In this document: positions 1-7,556 of the stretch, piece by piece
How positions within the stretch are numbered: the first letter of the stretch is position 1
Layout: each line of letters begins with the position of its first letter
Origin: an uncultured Gemmatimonadaceae bacterium
Lineage (GTDB): Bacteria; Gemmatimonadota; Gemmatimonadetes; Gemmatimonadales; Gemmatimonadaceae
Length of the DNA stretch: 18,150 nt
Assembly: GCA_955652635.1 (NCBI GenBank)
Contig: CATPBN010000302.1
Location: 1-18,150, forward strand
Reading direction: 5' to 3'
Made by a program: the position numbers and the translations under genes
The notes under the pieces: generated by a model
What the model was told of the DNA's origin: nothing
The model's database searches: none
What the model saw: only the letters and a program-made list of their open reading frames with translations

Positions 1-2
1 CG

Positions 3-617
3 ATGAGACGGCGCGTGGGAATTCCGATGCTGTCGGGCGAGCCATCGAGACCTGCCAGCAACGACATGCTGATCGCCGGGGTCGGACTCGGAAGCGTCGT
101 TTTCGCGATGAGTCAACTCGGTGCCCTCGTCCCACGAGGGGGCATACCCGACACTCCGACGACCATGCTTAACGAAGTATTCCCGCTCCTCGCGGGAATC
201 GCGGACATACCGATGATTGCGCTCATGACCGTCGCGACGATCGGCATCCCGTTTCTCGTCGTGGCGGGACTAACTCGGCGTTGGAGCCTGAGAGCGCTCA
301 TGGCCGCTACAATCGTGGCGCTGCTGAGTGGTGCGGTTTGGTCGTTGGGACCGGCGAGCGACGTCGATCCCGGAAGAATAGCGATGGCCATCGCGCGCGT
401 GATGGTCGTATTAGTCGCGGTCGCTGTGTGGGGTTCGCTCGCCGGGTGGTCGTGGTTCGTCGCCGTCCTGGCATACCTGGGCCTGGATGGGTTGCGCAAC
501 GCCGTTTATGGTGTGGCGTGGCAGGAACGGGGAGCCGGCGTACTCATGCTACTAGTGGTATCGGTGCTAATTGTGCTCATCACGCGACGAGCAGCACGAA
601 CGCATCTGTCGCCATGA
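3..617 (+). CDS. multi-pass membrane protein, function unknown, possibly N-terminally truncated by window edge
   Basis: I do not recognise the family. The 204-residue reading frame is mostly hydrophobic, with about five or six likely membrane segments, roughly residues 23-44, 57-78, 96-116, 124-143, 147-165 and 178-194, and it ends in a short basic tail (RRAARTHLSP). No catalytic motif stands out. The first visible ATG is at base 3, so the true start may lie upstream, and the first 20 residues look more like a cytoplasmic loop than a signal sequence. It would fit the C-terminal part of a larger polytopic protein such as an intramembrane protease, but the diagnostic Glu-Glu and His motifs of CPBP proteases are not in the visible part. 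A terminator-like hairpin follows about 70 bases after the stop, so it is probably not co-transcribed with etfB. Confidence 0.6.
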   Translation: MRRRVGIPMLSGEPSRPASNDMLIAGVGLGSVVFAMSQLGALVPRGGIPDTPTTMLNEVFPLLAGIADIPMIALMTVATIGIPFLVVAGLTRRWSLRALMAATIVALLSGAVWSLGPASDVDPGRIAMAIARVMVVLVAVAVWGSLAGWSWFVAVLAYLGLDGLRNAVYGVAWQERGAGVLMLLVVSVLIVLITRRAARTHLSP

Positions 618-684
618 AGGTCTGACGCACATCTGACAACTGGCTGTGTATCCTGCCTGTCGGCTGCGGTCGAAGCGGAGCGAG

Positions 685-719
685 GGGGTCCGGACCGTGC
701 TCAGGTCCGGGCCCTGTTT
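685..719 (+). terminator. GC-rich hairpin with short T run, probable terminator
   Basis: Bases 685-696 pair with 704-715 around a 7-base loop. The core CCGGACC/GGTCCGG is perfect, and the outer five pairs include two G-T wobbles. The stem is followed by TG then TTT. This matches a Rho-independent terminator for the upstream membrane-protein gene, though the T run is short. It lies 60 bases before the etfB start, so it could instead act as an attenuator if the etf promoter is upstream of it. Confidence 0.5.
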
Positions 720-750
720 CGTAAGCGCTGTCCGGTGTGGGTATCTTTAT

Positions 751-764
751 GTGAAATCATTCAC
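751..764. promoter_or_regulatory. inverted repeat just upstream of etfB, candidate operator
   Basis: GTGAA and TTCAC form perfect 5-base arms around ATCA, immediately before the GGAG ribosome-binding site (767-770) of etfB. A TATCTT at 742-747 could serve as a -10 element, which would place the repeat over or just after the transcription start, a usual place for a repressor site. I could not find a convincing -35. The regulator is not identifiable from the window. Confidence 0.35.
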
Positions 765-778
765 ATGGAGATTTCGCG

Positions 779-1531
779 GTGAAGATTGCCGTGTGCATCA
801 AGCGTGTTCCGGACATGGACGTGCGCTTCAAAATCGGCGCCGATAATGTCTCGCTCGACGAGGCCGGGCTCAAGTTCGACATCAACGACTTCGATGCGTG
901 GGCAGTTGAGGCCGCGCTCCAACTGAAGGAAAAGGATGCGGCCAGCGAAGTTACGGTGATCTCGCTGGGTCCCGACGTCGTACAGGAAACGATCCGGAAA
1001 GCTTTGAGCATGGGCGCCGACCGCGGTGTTCAGCTAAAATCGGACAAAGTGCCGTTTGACGGATTCCCCGTAGCGAAGGCACTCGCTGAAGAGCTGAAAG
1101 GGGGCGGGTACGAACTGATTCTCTTCGGGAAGATGTCGCCCGATTCCTCGAATGGAGTCGTCGGCCCCATGACTGCGGAGTTCCTGGGGCTTCCGTGCGT
1201 CACGGCGATCTCCTCGCTCGAGATCGCCAACGGAAAGGGAACAGCGAAGCGAGAGCTCGAGGGCGCGCAAGAGATCGTCGAGTTTCAGCTGCCCGCGGTA
1301 CTCACGGTCGATGAGGGACTCAACACCGCGCGCTATCCGTCCCTGAAGGGGATCATGGCCGCGAAAAAGAAACCGCTCCAAGTCAAACCTGTTCAGCTCG
1401 CAGATCCGCAGGTGGTCGTACGGAAACTCGAGCTCCCGGCCGAACGAAAGGCTGGCCGGATAGTCGGCGAGGGTGCGGCAGCCGTGCCGGAGCTGGTGAA
1501 GCTCTTACAGACCGAGGCGAAGGTTCTTTGA
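779..1531 (+). CDS. etfB: electron transfer flavoprotein, beta subunit
   Basis: This is the beta subunit of the soluble heterodimeric ETF, which accepts electrons from acyl-CoA and other flavin dehydrogenases and binds the AMP cofactor. The 250 residues match the family length. The N-terminus KIAVCIKRVPD, the DxxA-E-A-L stretch near residues 36-47 (NDFDAWAVEAAL), the SLGP turn at 62-65 and the signature TVDEGLNTARYPSLKGIM (176-193) followed by KKK (196-198) are characteristic. The latter segment is the recognition loop that docks on dehydrogenase partners. The start is GTG at 779, with GGAG eight bases upstream; the ATG at 765 is out of frame. It is the first gene of the etfB-etfA-etfQO operon and its stop overlaps the etfA start by one base. 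Confidence 0.96.
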   Translation: MKIAVCIKRVPDMDVRFKIGADNVSLDEAGLKFDINDFDAWAVEAALQLKEKDAASEVTVISLGPDVVQETIRKALSMGADRGVQLKSDKVPFDGFPVAKALAEELKGGGYELILFGKMSPDSSNGVVGPMTAEFLGLPCVTAISSLEIANGKGTAKRELEGAQEIVEFQLPAVLTVDEGLNTARYPSLKGIMAAKKKPLQVKPVQLADPQVVVRKLELPAERKAGRIVGEGAAAVPELVKLLQTEAKVL

Positions 1532-2520
1532 TGGCGAACATATTCGCATTCGTTGAATCTCGCGGCCTCGAGTTGCGAAAGGTTGGCCTCGAGGCTGTGA
1601 CCGCGGCGCGGACGCTCGCGGACAAATCTGGCAGCGGAGAAGTGCACGCATTGGTGCTTGGTCCCCCCGGCATCGCTGCAAAAGCCTCGCAACTGGGGCA
1701 GTACGGCGCTGATGTTGTGATCGCGGTTGAGCACGCCGGGCTCGCGAATTACAGCCCTGAAGTTGCCACTGCCACAGCGGCGGATCGCATTAAATCCGGC
1801 GGCTATCGCGCGGCAATCTTCAGCACTTCGGCCCAGGGACGTGACCTCGCGCCTCGCGTCGCCGCCCGCCTGGGAGTGAGCGCCGTCACTGACGTTATCT
1901 CGTTCGATTTGGAGGGCGCCACAGTAGTCGTTCGGCATCCTATCAACATCGGAAAGGTGATTGCGACGCTGGCGATCGCGGGCTCTCCCGCAGTGATAGC
2001 AATGCGCCCCAACGTCATTGCGCCCGCGCAGAATGCAAAAGCGGGCCGAGTGGAGAACGCACAGCCGGCCGTCGATCCCGGCTCGACTCGGGTGAAAGTG
2101 GTCGAGACGCGTCAGGGTGGAAGCGGCAAACTCGACCTCGCCGAGGCACCGGTCGTCATCGCTGGCGGGCGTGGGCTCAAGGCTGCCGAGAACTTCAAAC
2201 TCGTCGAGGATCTGGCGTCCGCGTTCGGTAACGCCGCGGTCGGGGCGACGCGCGCCGTAACCGACGACGGCTGGCGGCCGCACAGCGATCAGATCGGTCA
2301 GACGGGGCGTCTGGTAAGTCCGGAGCTGTACATCGCTGTCGGTATCTCCGGCGCGGTGCAGCATCTCGCCGGAATGAGAACGTCGAAGACGATTGTGGCG
2401 GTGAACAAGGACAAGGACGCGCCGATCTTCAAAGTCGCGGACTATGGAATCGTGGGAGATGTGTTCGAAGTAATTCCCGCGCTCACCGAGGCGGTGCGCG
2501 AAGCAAAGAAGCACCACTAA
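1531..2520 (+). CDS. etfA: electron transfer flavoprotein, alpha subunit
   Basis: This is the alpha subunit of ETF, carrying the FAD that is reduced by dehydrogenases and reoxidised by the membrane quinone reductase encoded next. It is 329 residues from the ATG at 1531; a TTG three bases earlier is possible but less likely. The N-terminal half is the alpha/beta domain that pairs with EtfB. The C-terminal FAD domain shows GGRGL (212-216), GQTGRLVSP (256-264), LYIAVGISGAVQH (266-278) and NKDKDAPIF (292-300), the last two stretches being the standard EtfA signature. The start overlaps the etfB stop as TGATG and its own stop overlaps the next start as TAATG, so the three proteins are probably translationally coupled in fixed ratio. 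Confidence 0.96.
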   Translation: MANIFAFVESRGLELRKVGLEAVTAARTLADKSGSGEVHALVLGPPGIAAKASQLGQYGADVVIAVEHAGLANYSPEVATATAADRIKSGGYRAAIFSTSAQGRDLAPRVAARLGVSAVTDVISFDLEGATVVVRHPINIGKVIATLAIAGSPAVIAMRPNVIAPAQNAKAGRVENAQPAVDPGSTRVKVVETRQGGSGKLDLAEAPVVIAGGRGLKAAENFKLVEDLASAFGNAAVGATRAVTDDGWRPHSDQIGQTGRLVSPELYIAVGISGAVQHLAGMRTSKTIVAVNKDKDAPIFKVADYGIVGDVFEVIPALTEAVREAKKHH

Positions 2521-4190
2521 TGCCGGATCGTCCGCTCAGCGTTCTGCCAAGCCGGCATCAGGCGCCGCTTCCACTGGAGCGGCTGATTCTCAACGAGCCG
2601 CCAGACGCAGAAGCGGTTCCGATGGATGTTCTGTTCGTCGGAGGGGGGCCGGCGGGACTTGCCGGAGCGATAGAGCTCGCGAAGCTGGTCAAGGCCGACA
2701 ACGCAGCAGGCGGAACCCTCGGCGAAATCCAGATTAGCGTGCTCGAGAAGGCTGCGGCGCTTGGAGAACATTCGCTGTCGGGAGCAGTCGTGAATCCCAA
2801 CGCGATGCGTACGTTGTTCCCCGAGCTCAAGGACAGTGATTTCCCGTTCCGCGGCCGTGTCGGCGGAGAGCGTGTGTACTTCCTAACCGGAAGCCGATCC
2901 GTTCGGATTCCCACGCCGCCAACGATGCAGAATCACGGCTACTACATCGCATCGCTCTGCGAGATAGTCCGCTGGCTTGGAGAAAAGGCGGAAGCTCTGG
3001 GGGTGAATATTTTCACGGGGTTTCCCGCTGCATCGCTCCTGACGGAAGGCAATCGGGTGACTGGCGTGCGCACGACCCCCACGGGTCTCGCCCGAACGGG
3101 CGATCCCGGGAGCAGTTTCACTCCGCCAACAGATATCACGGCCCAGATCACGGTTCTTTCCGAGGGAACGCGTGGCACGTTGTCGCAGGCGTATCTCGAG
3201 TGGCAAAAGATCGGTTCCGCCAATCCGCAGATCTTCGCTCTCGGCGTCAAGGAAATCTGGGAGACGCTCAAGCCGCTCGACGCTATCGTGCACACTCTGG
3301 GATGGCCGCTGCCGAGGGATGTCTTCGGCGGCAGCTTCATGTATCCGTTGAGCAGGAACCTGATCGCGCTTGGCCTGGTCGTTGGCCTCGACTACAAGCG
3401 CACATCGGACGACGCGCACGAGATGCTCCAGCGGCTGAAGTTGCACCCGCTGTTCAGGGAAATCCTCGAGAGTGGAGAGATGGTCGAATGGGGAGCGAAG
3501 ACGATTCCCGAGGGCGGCTATTACGCTCTTCCGAAGCGGCGGCACGGCGACGGCCTGATGATCGTCGGGGATTCGGCCGGTTACGTCGAAGTCGCATCGC
3601 TCAAAGGCATCCACTACGCGATGCAATCCGGAATGTTCGCCGCGCGCGCGGCGTTCGATGCGCTCAAGCGCAAGGATACTTCTGCGGCCTCGCTCAAGGA
3701 GTACGACGCTATGGTAGACGGGAGTTTCATAGCGAAGGATCTCTACCGGCGGCGCAACATGCGGCTGGCATTCCAGGTGAGCAACTTCTACATGGCAGGG
3801 CTCAAGGCCGGCTTGATGACGGTGACGGGTGGAGCGCTGCCCGGCAGCAGGATCGACTCGCACGTCGACGCCGACGTCCCCCGAACAGTTACAGAACCCG
3901 AGCCACTCGTGCCCGACGGCAAGCTCACCTTCAGCAAGCTGGATGCTGTTTTCAAATCAGGGAACGCGACGCGCGACGACATTCCGTCGCACCTGATCGT
4001 TGGATCGGACATCACTCCCGACGTCGCGGAGCTCTACACTCACATGTGTCCGGCCGGAGTCTATGAGCGCGATGGGGACAGACTCGTTGTGAGCCCAGGG
4101 AATTGCATCGACTGCAAGGCCACAGACGTCCTCGGGCCGCGCTGGACGCCACGTGAGGGCGGGAGCGGGCCCAAATACCGACAGATGTGA
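2520..4190 (+). CDS. electron transfer flavoprotein-quinone oxidoreductase (ETF dehydrogenase)
   Basis: This membrane-associated flavoprotein oxidises reduced ETF and passes electrons to quinone, probably menaquinone if the host is a gemmatimonad (inference). At 556 residues it matches the family. It has a Rossmann FAD motif GGGPAG at 41-46, the GALVP-type segment after EHSLSGA (about 84-90), a GDSAGYV FAD/substrate segment around 350-360 and LKGIHYAM just after it. The C-terminus has the ferredoxin-like part: C510 in CPAGVY, then C529 and C532, ending in a PREGGSGPKY tail. The oddity is that the family's CxxCxxC reads CIDCKAT, so the fourth cluster cysteine is Thr535 (codon 4122-4124). The ATG at 2520 overlaps the etfA stop. 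The first ~34 residues before the FAD domain are an extension also common in bacterial homologues. Confidence 0.94.
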   Translation: MPDRPLSVLPSRHQAPLPLERLILNEPPDAEAVPMDVLFVGGGPAGLAGAIELAKLVKADNAAGGTLGEIQISVLEKAAALGEHSLSGAVVNPNAMRTLFPELKDSDFPFRGRVGGERVYFLTGSRSVRIPTPPTMQNHGYYIASLCEIVRWLGEKAEALGVNIFTGFPAASLLTEGNRVTGVRTTPTGLARTGDPGSSFTPPTDITAQITVLSEGTRGTLSQAYLEWQKIGSANPQIFALGVKEIWETLKPLDAIVHTLGWPLPRDVFGGSFMYPLSRNLIALGLVVGLDYKRTSDDAHEMLQRLKLHPLFREILESGEMVEWGAKTIPEGGYYALPKRRHGDGLMIVGDSAGYVEVASLKGIHYAMQSGMFAARAAFDALKRKDTSAASLKEYDAMVDGSFIAKDLYRRRNMRLAFQVSNFYMAGLKAGLMTVTGGALPGSRIDSHVDADVPRTVTEPEPLVPDGKLTFSKLDAVFKSGNATRDDIPSHLIVGSDITPDVAELYTHMCPAGVYERDGDRLVVSPGNCIDCKATDVLGPRWTPREGGSGPKYRQM

Positions 4191-4245
4191 ACACGGATGC
4201 GTTGGATAACGACATTGATTCGCCGGATGACAACGCGGGACAATC
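4191..4245. other. convergent intergenic junction, no clear terminator
   Basis: These 55 bases separate the stops of the ETF quinone reductase (plus) and the methyltransferase (minus). I see no strong stem followed by a T run on either strand. The nearest structure is ATCGG-TGG-CCGAT at 4248-4260, inside the last codons of the methyltransferase, with no T tract. Confidence 0.4.
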
Positions 4246-4956
4246 CTATCGGTGGCCGATTTCGTAGAGATCGATTTTCTGCTTGATCTCTCCAGCCTCG
4301 AAGGGCCTGGTTTCTCTTTGTCTCACGACGAGTCCCTGCACAACACACGCTTCGACAAAGACTGGAGCAGCAACGCGTCCCGGATCTGCGATCAAGGCAG
4401 CGCCGCTCGGCACGAGGAGCCGATCGAGGATCTCCGGCAACAGCTCAGCGTACTCCTTCTCGTACAACACGTCGGACGCGAAGACTAGATCGAATTGTCC
4501 GAGATCATTCGGCAGGTGTCGCCAGTCGACGAGTCTCGTCCGCGCCAGCTTTCCAAGGTTACGAAAGACGTTGGCCCGTGTGACATCGAGTGCGTCCTCG
4601 TAGTAATCGGTCGACAGCACGTCGTAACCGGCCGTGGTTGCCGCTAACGTGCTCAGTCCCACCCCGCATCCTAGCTCGAGCGCTGTCTTTCCGCGTCCTT
4701 TCAGCCGAAGCAGTTTCCCCGCGAGAATCAGCGACGAGGGCCACACATCCGCCCAATAAGGGAGTCTTTCGTCCTTGACGAAGTCTTCCTCGCGAATCAG
4801 GTCGTCCGAGTTCGCGGGCTTGAGAATGCTGAAAGTGTGAGCATCCACGGTAGCGTCTTCCACTGAAGTCCTGAATCGACGATTCAGCGCGCTGACCAGC
4901 GCCTCTCCCGCGAGAACCGAATGGTCGAGGTTCGAAAGATCGCCCTTGTCGATCAC
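4246..4956 (-). CDS. class I SAM-dependent methyltransferase, METTL20 / Methyltransf_16-like; possible ETF-beta lysine methyltransferase
   Basis: This is a seven-beta-strand methyltransferase of 236 residues starting at GTG 4956, whose GTGA overlaps the moeA stop. An open frame continues upstream to 5322, but there it is only antisense-free shadow of moeA. Visible motifs are LPYWADVWPS (65-74), SAM motif I ELGCGVGL (94-101), an acidic residue at the end of strand 2 (D117), SDVLYE (161-166, the D-x-x-Y post-II motif of the family) and DPGR (191-194). The YWA..WP and DPGR motifs are shared with METTL20-type enzymes that methylate lysines in the ETF-beta recognition loop. The gene faces the etf operon tail to tail. 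Protein lysine methylation of EtfB is therefore an inference; another protein or small-molecule substrate is quite possible. Confidence 0.85.
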   Translation of the reverse strand: MIDKGDLSNLDHSVLAGEALVSALNRRFRTSVEDATVDAHTFSILKPANSDDLIREEDFVKDERLPYWADVWPSSLILAGKLLRLKGRGKTALELGCGVGLSTLAATTAGYDVLSTDYYEDALDVTRANVFRNLGKLARTRLVDWRHLPNDLGQFDLVFASDVLYEKEYAELLPEILDRLLVPSGAALIADPGRVAAPVFVEACVVQGLVVRQRETRPFEAGEIKQKIDLYEIGHR

Positions 4957-6203
4957 AGCGAGAACGCCGATGTCTCTTCGAGACTGTGATCGAGCATGAG
5001 TGCGTGAAGCTGCGCGCCCTTGGCAATTGTCTGGTGCGTCCCCGGCACGATGAGAAGGGCGTTCGCCTTCACCATTGACGTGAGAGCGCCAGAGCTCTGA
5101 TGGCCTGTCAACCGGGCCGTCAGCGTTCCTTCCGAGTGCTGGGTGACGTACGCGCGAAGAAAGTGCGTGAGCTTGACGGCGATCTTTACCTCTTCCTCGA
5201 CCGTCACTGTCATGGTGCGGCGGAAAAGATTGGTGTAGCCCTGCATCTTTCTCAGCGCCGGTCTGACAAAGAGCTCGAAGCTCACCATCGCCGAGACCGG
5301 GTTGCCGGAAAGTCCGAGCCATGGAACACCATTGAGCAGTCCGAACGCGAGCGGTGCCCCTGGTCTCATCTTCACCTGCCAGAACTTCTGTTTTCCTCCG
5401 AGTCTTGCAAAGACATCGCGCGTATGATCGAGATCGCCGACGGAGACGCCGGCTGAAGTGAGAATCAGATCGTACCCGGCGGCGCTCTCGAGCTTTTTCT
5501 TGAGCGACGCCCTCGTATCGCTGGCTATTCCAAGATCCTCGGGAATTCCACCCGACACGCGCGTCAGCGCTTCCAGCGTGTAGCTATTGGTGGAGACTAT
5601 GCGCCGCGCGGCGATCACCTCGTCGAAATCGTCGAGATCCACGAGCTCGTTGCCAGAGCTAATGATCGCAACGCGTGGGCGGCTAAAAACCTGGACGCTC
5701 GCCATACCTGTCGACGCGAGTACGCCAAGCAGCGCCGGCTTCACCGGAGCTCCGCGCTTTGCCAGAAGATCACCGCTCTGATAATCCTCTCCGGCGCCGC
5801 GAATGTTCTTCCACACGTCGCGCGCCTCACGGATCTCCACCTTCTCGCTTCCGCCGTCGGTGTCTTCCTTTCGGATCACGGAATCAGCGCCCCCGGGGAT
5901 CGGCGCTCCTGTCATGATGCGCATTGCCTCACCGCGCTTCAGTGCCCTCGGTGCAGACTCTCCCGCCGCGATTGTTGCGATGACGCGCAGTGTCACCGGC
6001 TCACCGCTCATCACCGGCGTGATGTCGGCGGAACGCACAGCGTATCCATCCATCGAGGAATTGCTCCACGGCGGCATCGTCACCGTGGCCGATACGTCCT
6101 CGGCGAGCACGCGGCCAAGAGCCTGGCGCAACGGCACTGTTTCCGCCGCGAGCGCCTTCACCTCGGCGAGGATTCGCTCGCTCGCTTCAGCGACGGTCAG
6201 CAT
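4953..6203 (-). CDS. moeA: molybdopterin molybdenumtransferase MoeA
   Basis: The enzyme inserts molybdate into adenylylated molybdopterin, the last common step of molybdenum cofactor synthesis, in the cytoplasm. The protein is 416 residues, the usual length. It shows the MoeA N-terminal motif PPWSNSSMDGYAVR (44-57), GAPIPGGADSVIRKEDT (99-115), SSGNELV (182-188), the MoCF-binding TSAGVSVGDLDH (249-260), MRPGAP (279-284) and LSGNPVSAMVSFE (298-310), followed by the C-terminal domain IV. I chose the ATG at 6203, eight codons after which the conserved N-terminal helix begins; a frame 14 codons longer would run into dacB. Only seven bases separate it from the dacB stop. No other Moco genes are in the window, so its neighbours do not identify the molybdoenzyme it serves. 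Confidence 0.95.
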   Translation of the reverse strand: MLTVAEASERILAEVKALAAETVPLRQALGRVLAEDVSATVTMPPWSNSSMDGYAVRSADITPVMSGEPVTLRVIATIAAGESAPRALKRGEAMRIMTGAPIPGGADSVIRKEDTDGGSEKVEIREARDVWKNIRGAGEDYQSGDLLAKRGAPVKPALLGVLASTGMASVQVFSRPRVAIISSGNELVDLDDFDEVIAARRIVSTNSYTLEALTRVSGGIPEDLGIASDTRASLKKKLESAAGYDLILTSAGVSVGDLDHTRDVFARLGGKQKFWQVKMRPGAPLAFGLLNGVPWLGLSGNPVSAMVSFELFVRPALRKMQGYTNLFRRTMTVTVEEEVKIAVKLTHFLRAYVTQHSEGTLTARLTGHQSSGALTSMVKANALLIVPGTHQTIAKGAQLHALMLDHSLEETSAFSL

Positions 6204-6210
6204 GGTGTCG

Positions 6211-7548
6211 TCAGTGCTCCCTGTACGCAGCCAGCGCGACAGCAATCTCGTCAGTAACGCGCGTCACCTCCGAACCTGGAGTGGTCGCATTGTTGGCGAG
6301 AATGCTGAAGATGAGGCGCTCACCGTCGGCCGTCGTCACGTACCCTGATAGGGAGCGGGCCTTGGCCAGCGTTCCGGTCTTTGCGTGGACATTGCCCTCA
6401 GCCGGCGTTCCCTTCATCCGGGTGTCGATCGTGCCATCGACGCCCGCAATCGGCATCGCGTTGTAATAAGCCGCGAAGGCGGTGTCGCGCTGGATCCTGT
6501 CGAGCACACGCACGATTGTCTCCGGCGTGAGGAGATCCTGATCGGAGAGTCCACTTCCATCCCGTATGACGAAGCCATCGGGCTGCACCCCCCAGGCTAA
6601 CAACTGCTGTCCGACGATTTTGCGCGCGCTATCCGCCGTTCCCAGACCGCCTCGCTCCAAACCGATCGTCCTGAGAAGTATCTCGGCGATCTGATTCTGG
6701 GATGACTTCATCAGCGCCGGCAGAATCAGGCGGAGCGGCGGCGAGACGAGAACGAACAGCGTGTCCATCTTGAGGGGCGTCGGGAGAATGCTGTCCCTGA
6801 CTACACCGTCCATCCTGATGGATTTCCGCACGAGCGCGTCGTGGAACGCGTCGAGGTACGCTTTCGCTGGATTCTTTGCCGGGCCGGAATAAAGGCTGTC
6901 ACGCGCGGTGTCTGGCGGAGGCCGAAGCTTGGTCGGCGCCATTCCCTCGTTGAAAATCAGCTCGTCCACGCCCGCTCCGTAATATTCGCCGAGGTCGTCC
7001 CATTCCCAGCCGTAACCGTAAATGGAATCGGGAAACGCGTTGCCAACTCTGGCAAGCGACCCGCTGATCTGCCTTATGCGGTGCGCGCGAAGCGAGTCGG
7101 CTAATGCATCCATCACTGTTGTCGCCGTGCCGCGCATCCGGTCGCTTACCGTCGGATCTCCGCGACCAATGACGAGCAGATTGCCATCGAGGAGGGAGTC
7201 TCGGATTTCACCGTCGGTGAGAAACGTGGTGCGGTACCGGTAATCGGGCCCGAGCAAGGTCAATGCGGCCGCGCTCGTGATGATCTTCATGTTGGATGCG
7301 GGCATGAAGAGCTTGCCGGCGTTCTTCGAGTAGAGTGTATCGCCGGTGCGCGAATTCACGATCAGCACGCCCCACTGCGCATTTCTGAACTCGGGTTGCG
7401 AGGTGAGCGAGTCGATCGCATGGTGGAGCCCCGAACGCGGCGAGCTGAGGTGCGCCGTCCTCATCACGGTGGCGCACGCTGTGACCGCAAACGGCGCGAT
7501 CGCGACGAGAAATGCACGCGCGTTTCTGCGTGTGAAGGAAGCAATCAC
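6211..7548 (-). CDS. dacB: D-alanyl-D-alanine carboxypeptidase/endopeptidase, peptidase S13 (DacB/PBP4 type), probable lipoprotein
   Basis: This is a low-molecular-mass penicillin-binding protein that trims or cleaves D-Ala-containing peptide cross-links of peptidoglycan in the periplasm. The three active-site motifs are all present: SNMK (Ser85-Lys88), SQN (283-285) and KTG (390-392), the last in HAKTGTL. Length is 445 residues, within the S13 family. The N-terminus has a basic start, a hydrophobic segment (12-24) and VTAC, a lipobox ending at Cys25, so it is probably lipid-anchored. The start is GTG 7548, eight bases after the upstream stop, with GGAG eleven bases before. It sits in the minus-strand operon between a pterin enzyme and moeA, while a separate murein cluster is found beyond gpmI on the other strand. 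Confidence 0.93.
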   Translation of the reverse strand: MIASFTRRNARAFLVAIAPFAVTACATVMRTAHLSSPRSGLHHAIDSLTSQPEFRNAQWGVLIVNSRTGDTLYSKNAGKLFMPASNMKIITSAAALTLLGPDYRYRTTFLTDGEIRDSLLDGNLLVIGRGDPTVSDRMRGTATTVMDALADSLRAHRIRQISGSLARVGNAFPDSIYGYGWEWDDLGEYYGAGVDELIFNEGMAPTKLRPPPDTARDSLYSGPAKNPAKAYLDAFHDALVRKSIRMDGVVRDSILPTPLKMDTLFVLVSPPLRLILPALMKSSQNQIAEILLRTIGLERGGLGTADSARKIVGQQLLAWGVQPDGFVIRDGSGLSDQDLLTPETIVRVLDRIQRDTAFAAYYNAMPIAGVDGTIDTRMKGTPAEGNVHAKTGTLAKARSLSGYVTTADGERLIFSILANNATTPGSEVTRVTDEIAVALAAYREH

Positions 7549-7556
7549 TTCTTCAG

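Noticed and set aside
646..846. 66-codon frame spanning the etfB leader
   Set aside because: It runs over the terminator-like hairpin and the etfB start, has no ribosome-binding site and has an odd composition.
1393..2517. 374-codon open frame antisense to etfA
   Set aside because: It overlaps a clear etfA gene over its whole length, and its product is Arg/His-rich with no recognisable domain. This is the usual third-position GC shadow.
2883..3863. 326-codon frame antisense to the ETF quinone reductase, and a 288-codon frame on the same strand (3200-4066)
   Set aside because: Both lie inside a gene with unambiguous motifs, and their products are low-complexity Arg-rich sequence.
4248..4260. 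small stem ATCGG-TGG-CCGAT at the end of the methyltransferase gene
   Set aside because: It is only five pairs, inside coding sequence and without a T tract, so I do not call it a terminator.
4957..5322. N-terminal extension of the methyltransferase frame
   Set aside because: It is out-of-frame translation of moeA; the methyltransferase begins at GTG 4956, overlapping the moeA stop.
5803..6348. 181-codon plus-strand frame within moeA/dacB
   Set aside because: It is antisense to two well-supported genes and has Ser/Arg-rich composition without motifs.
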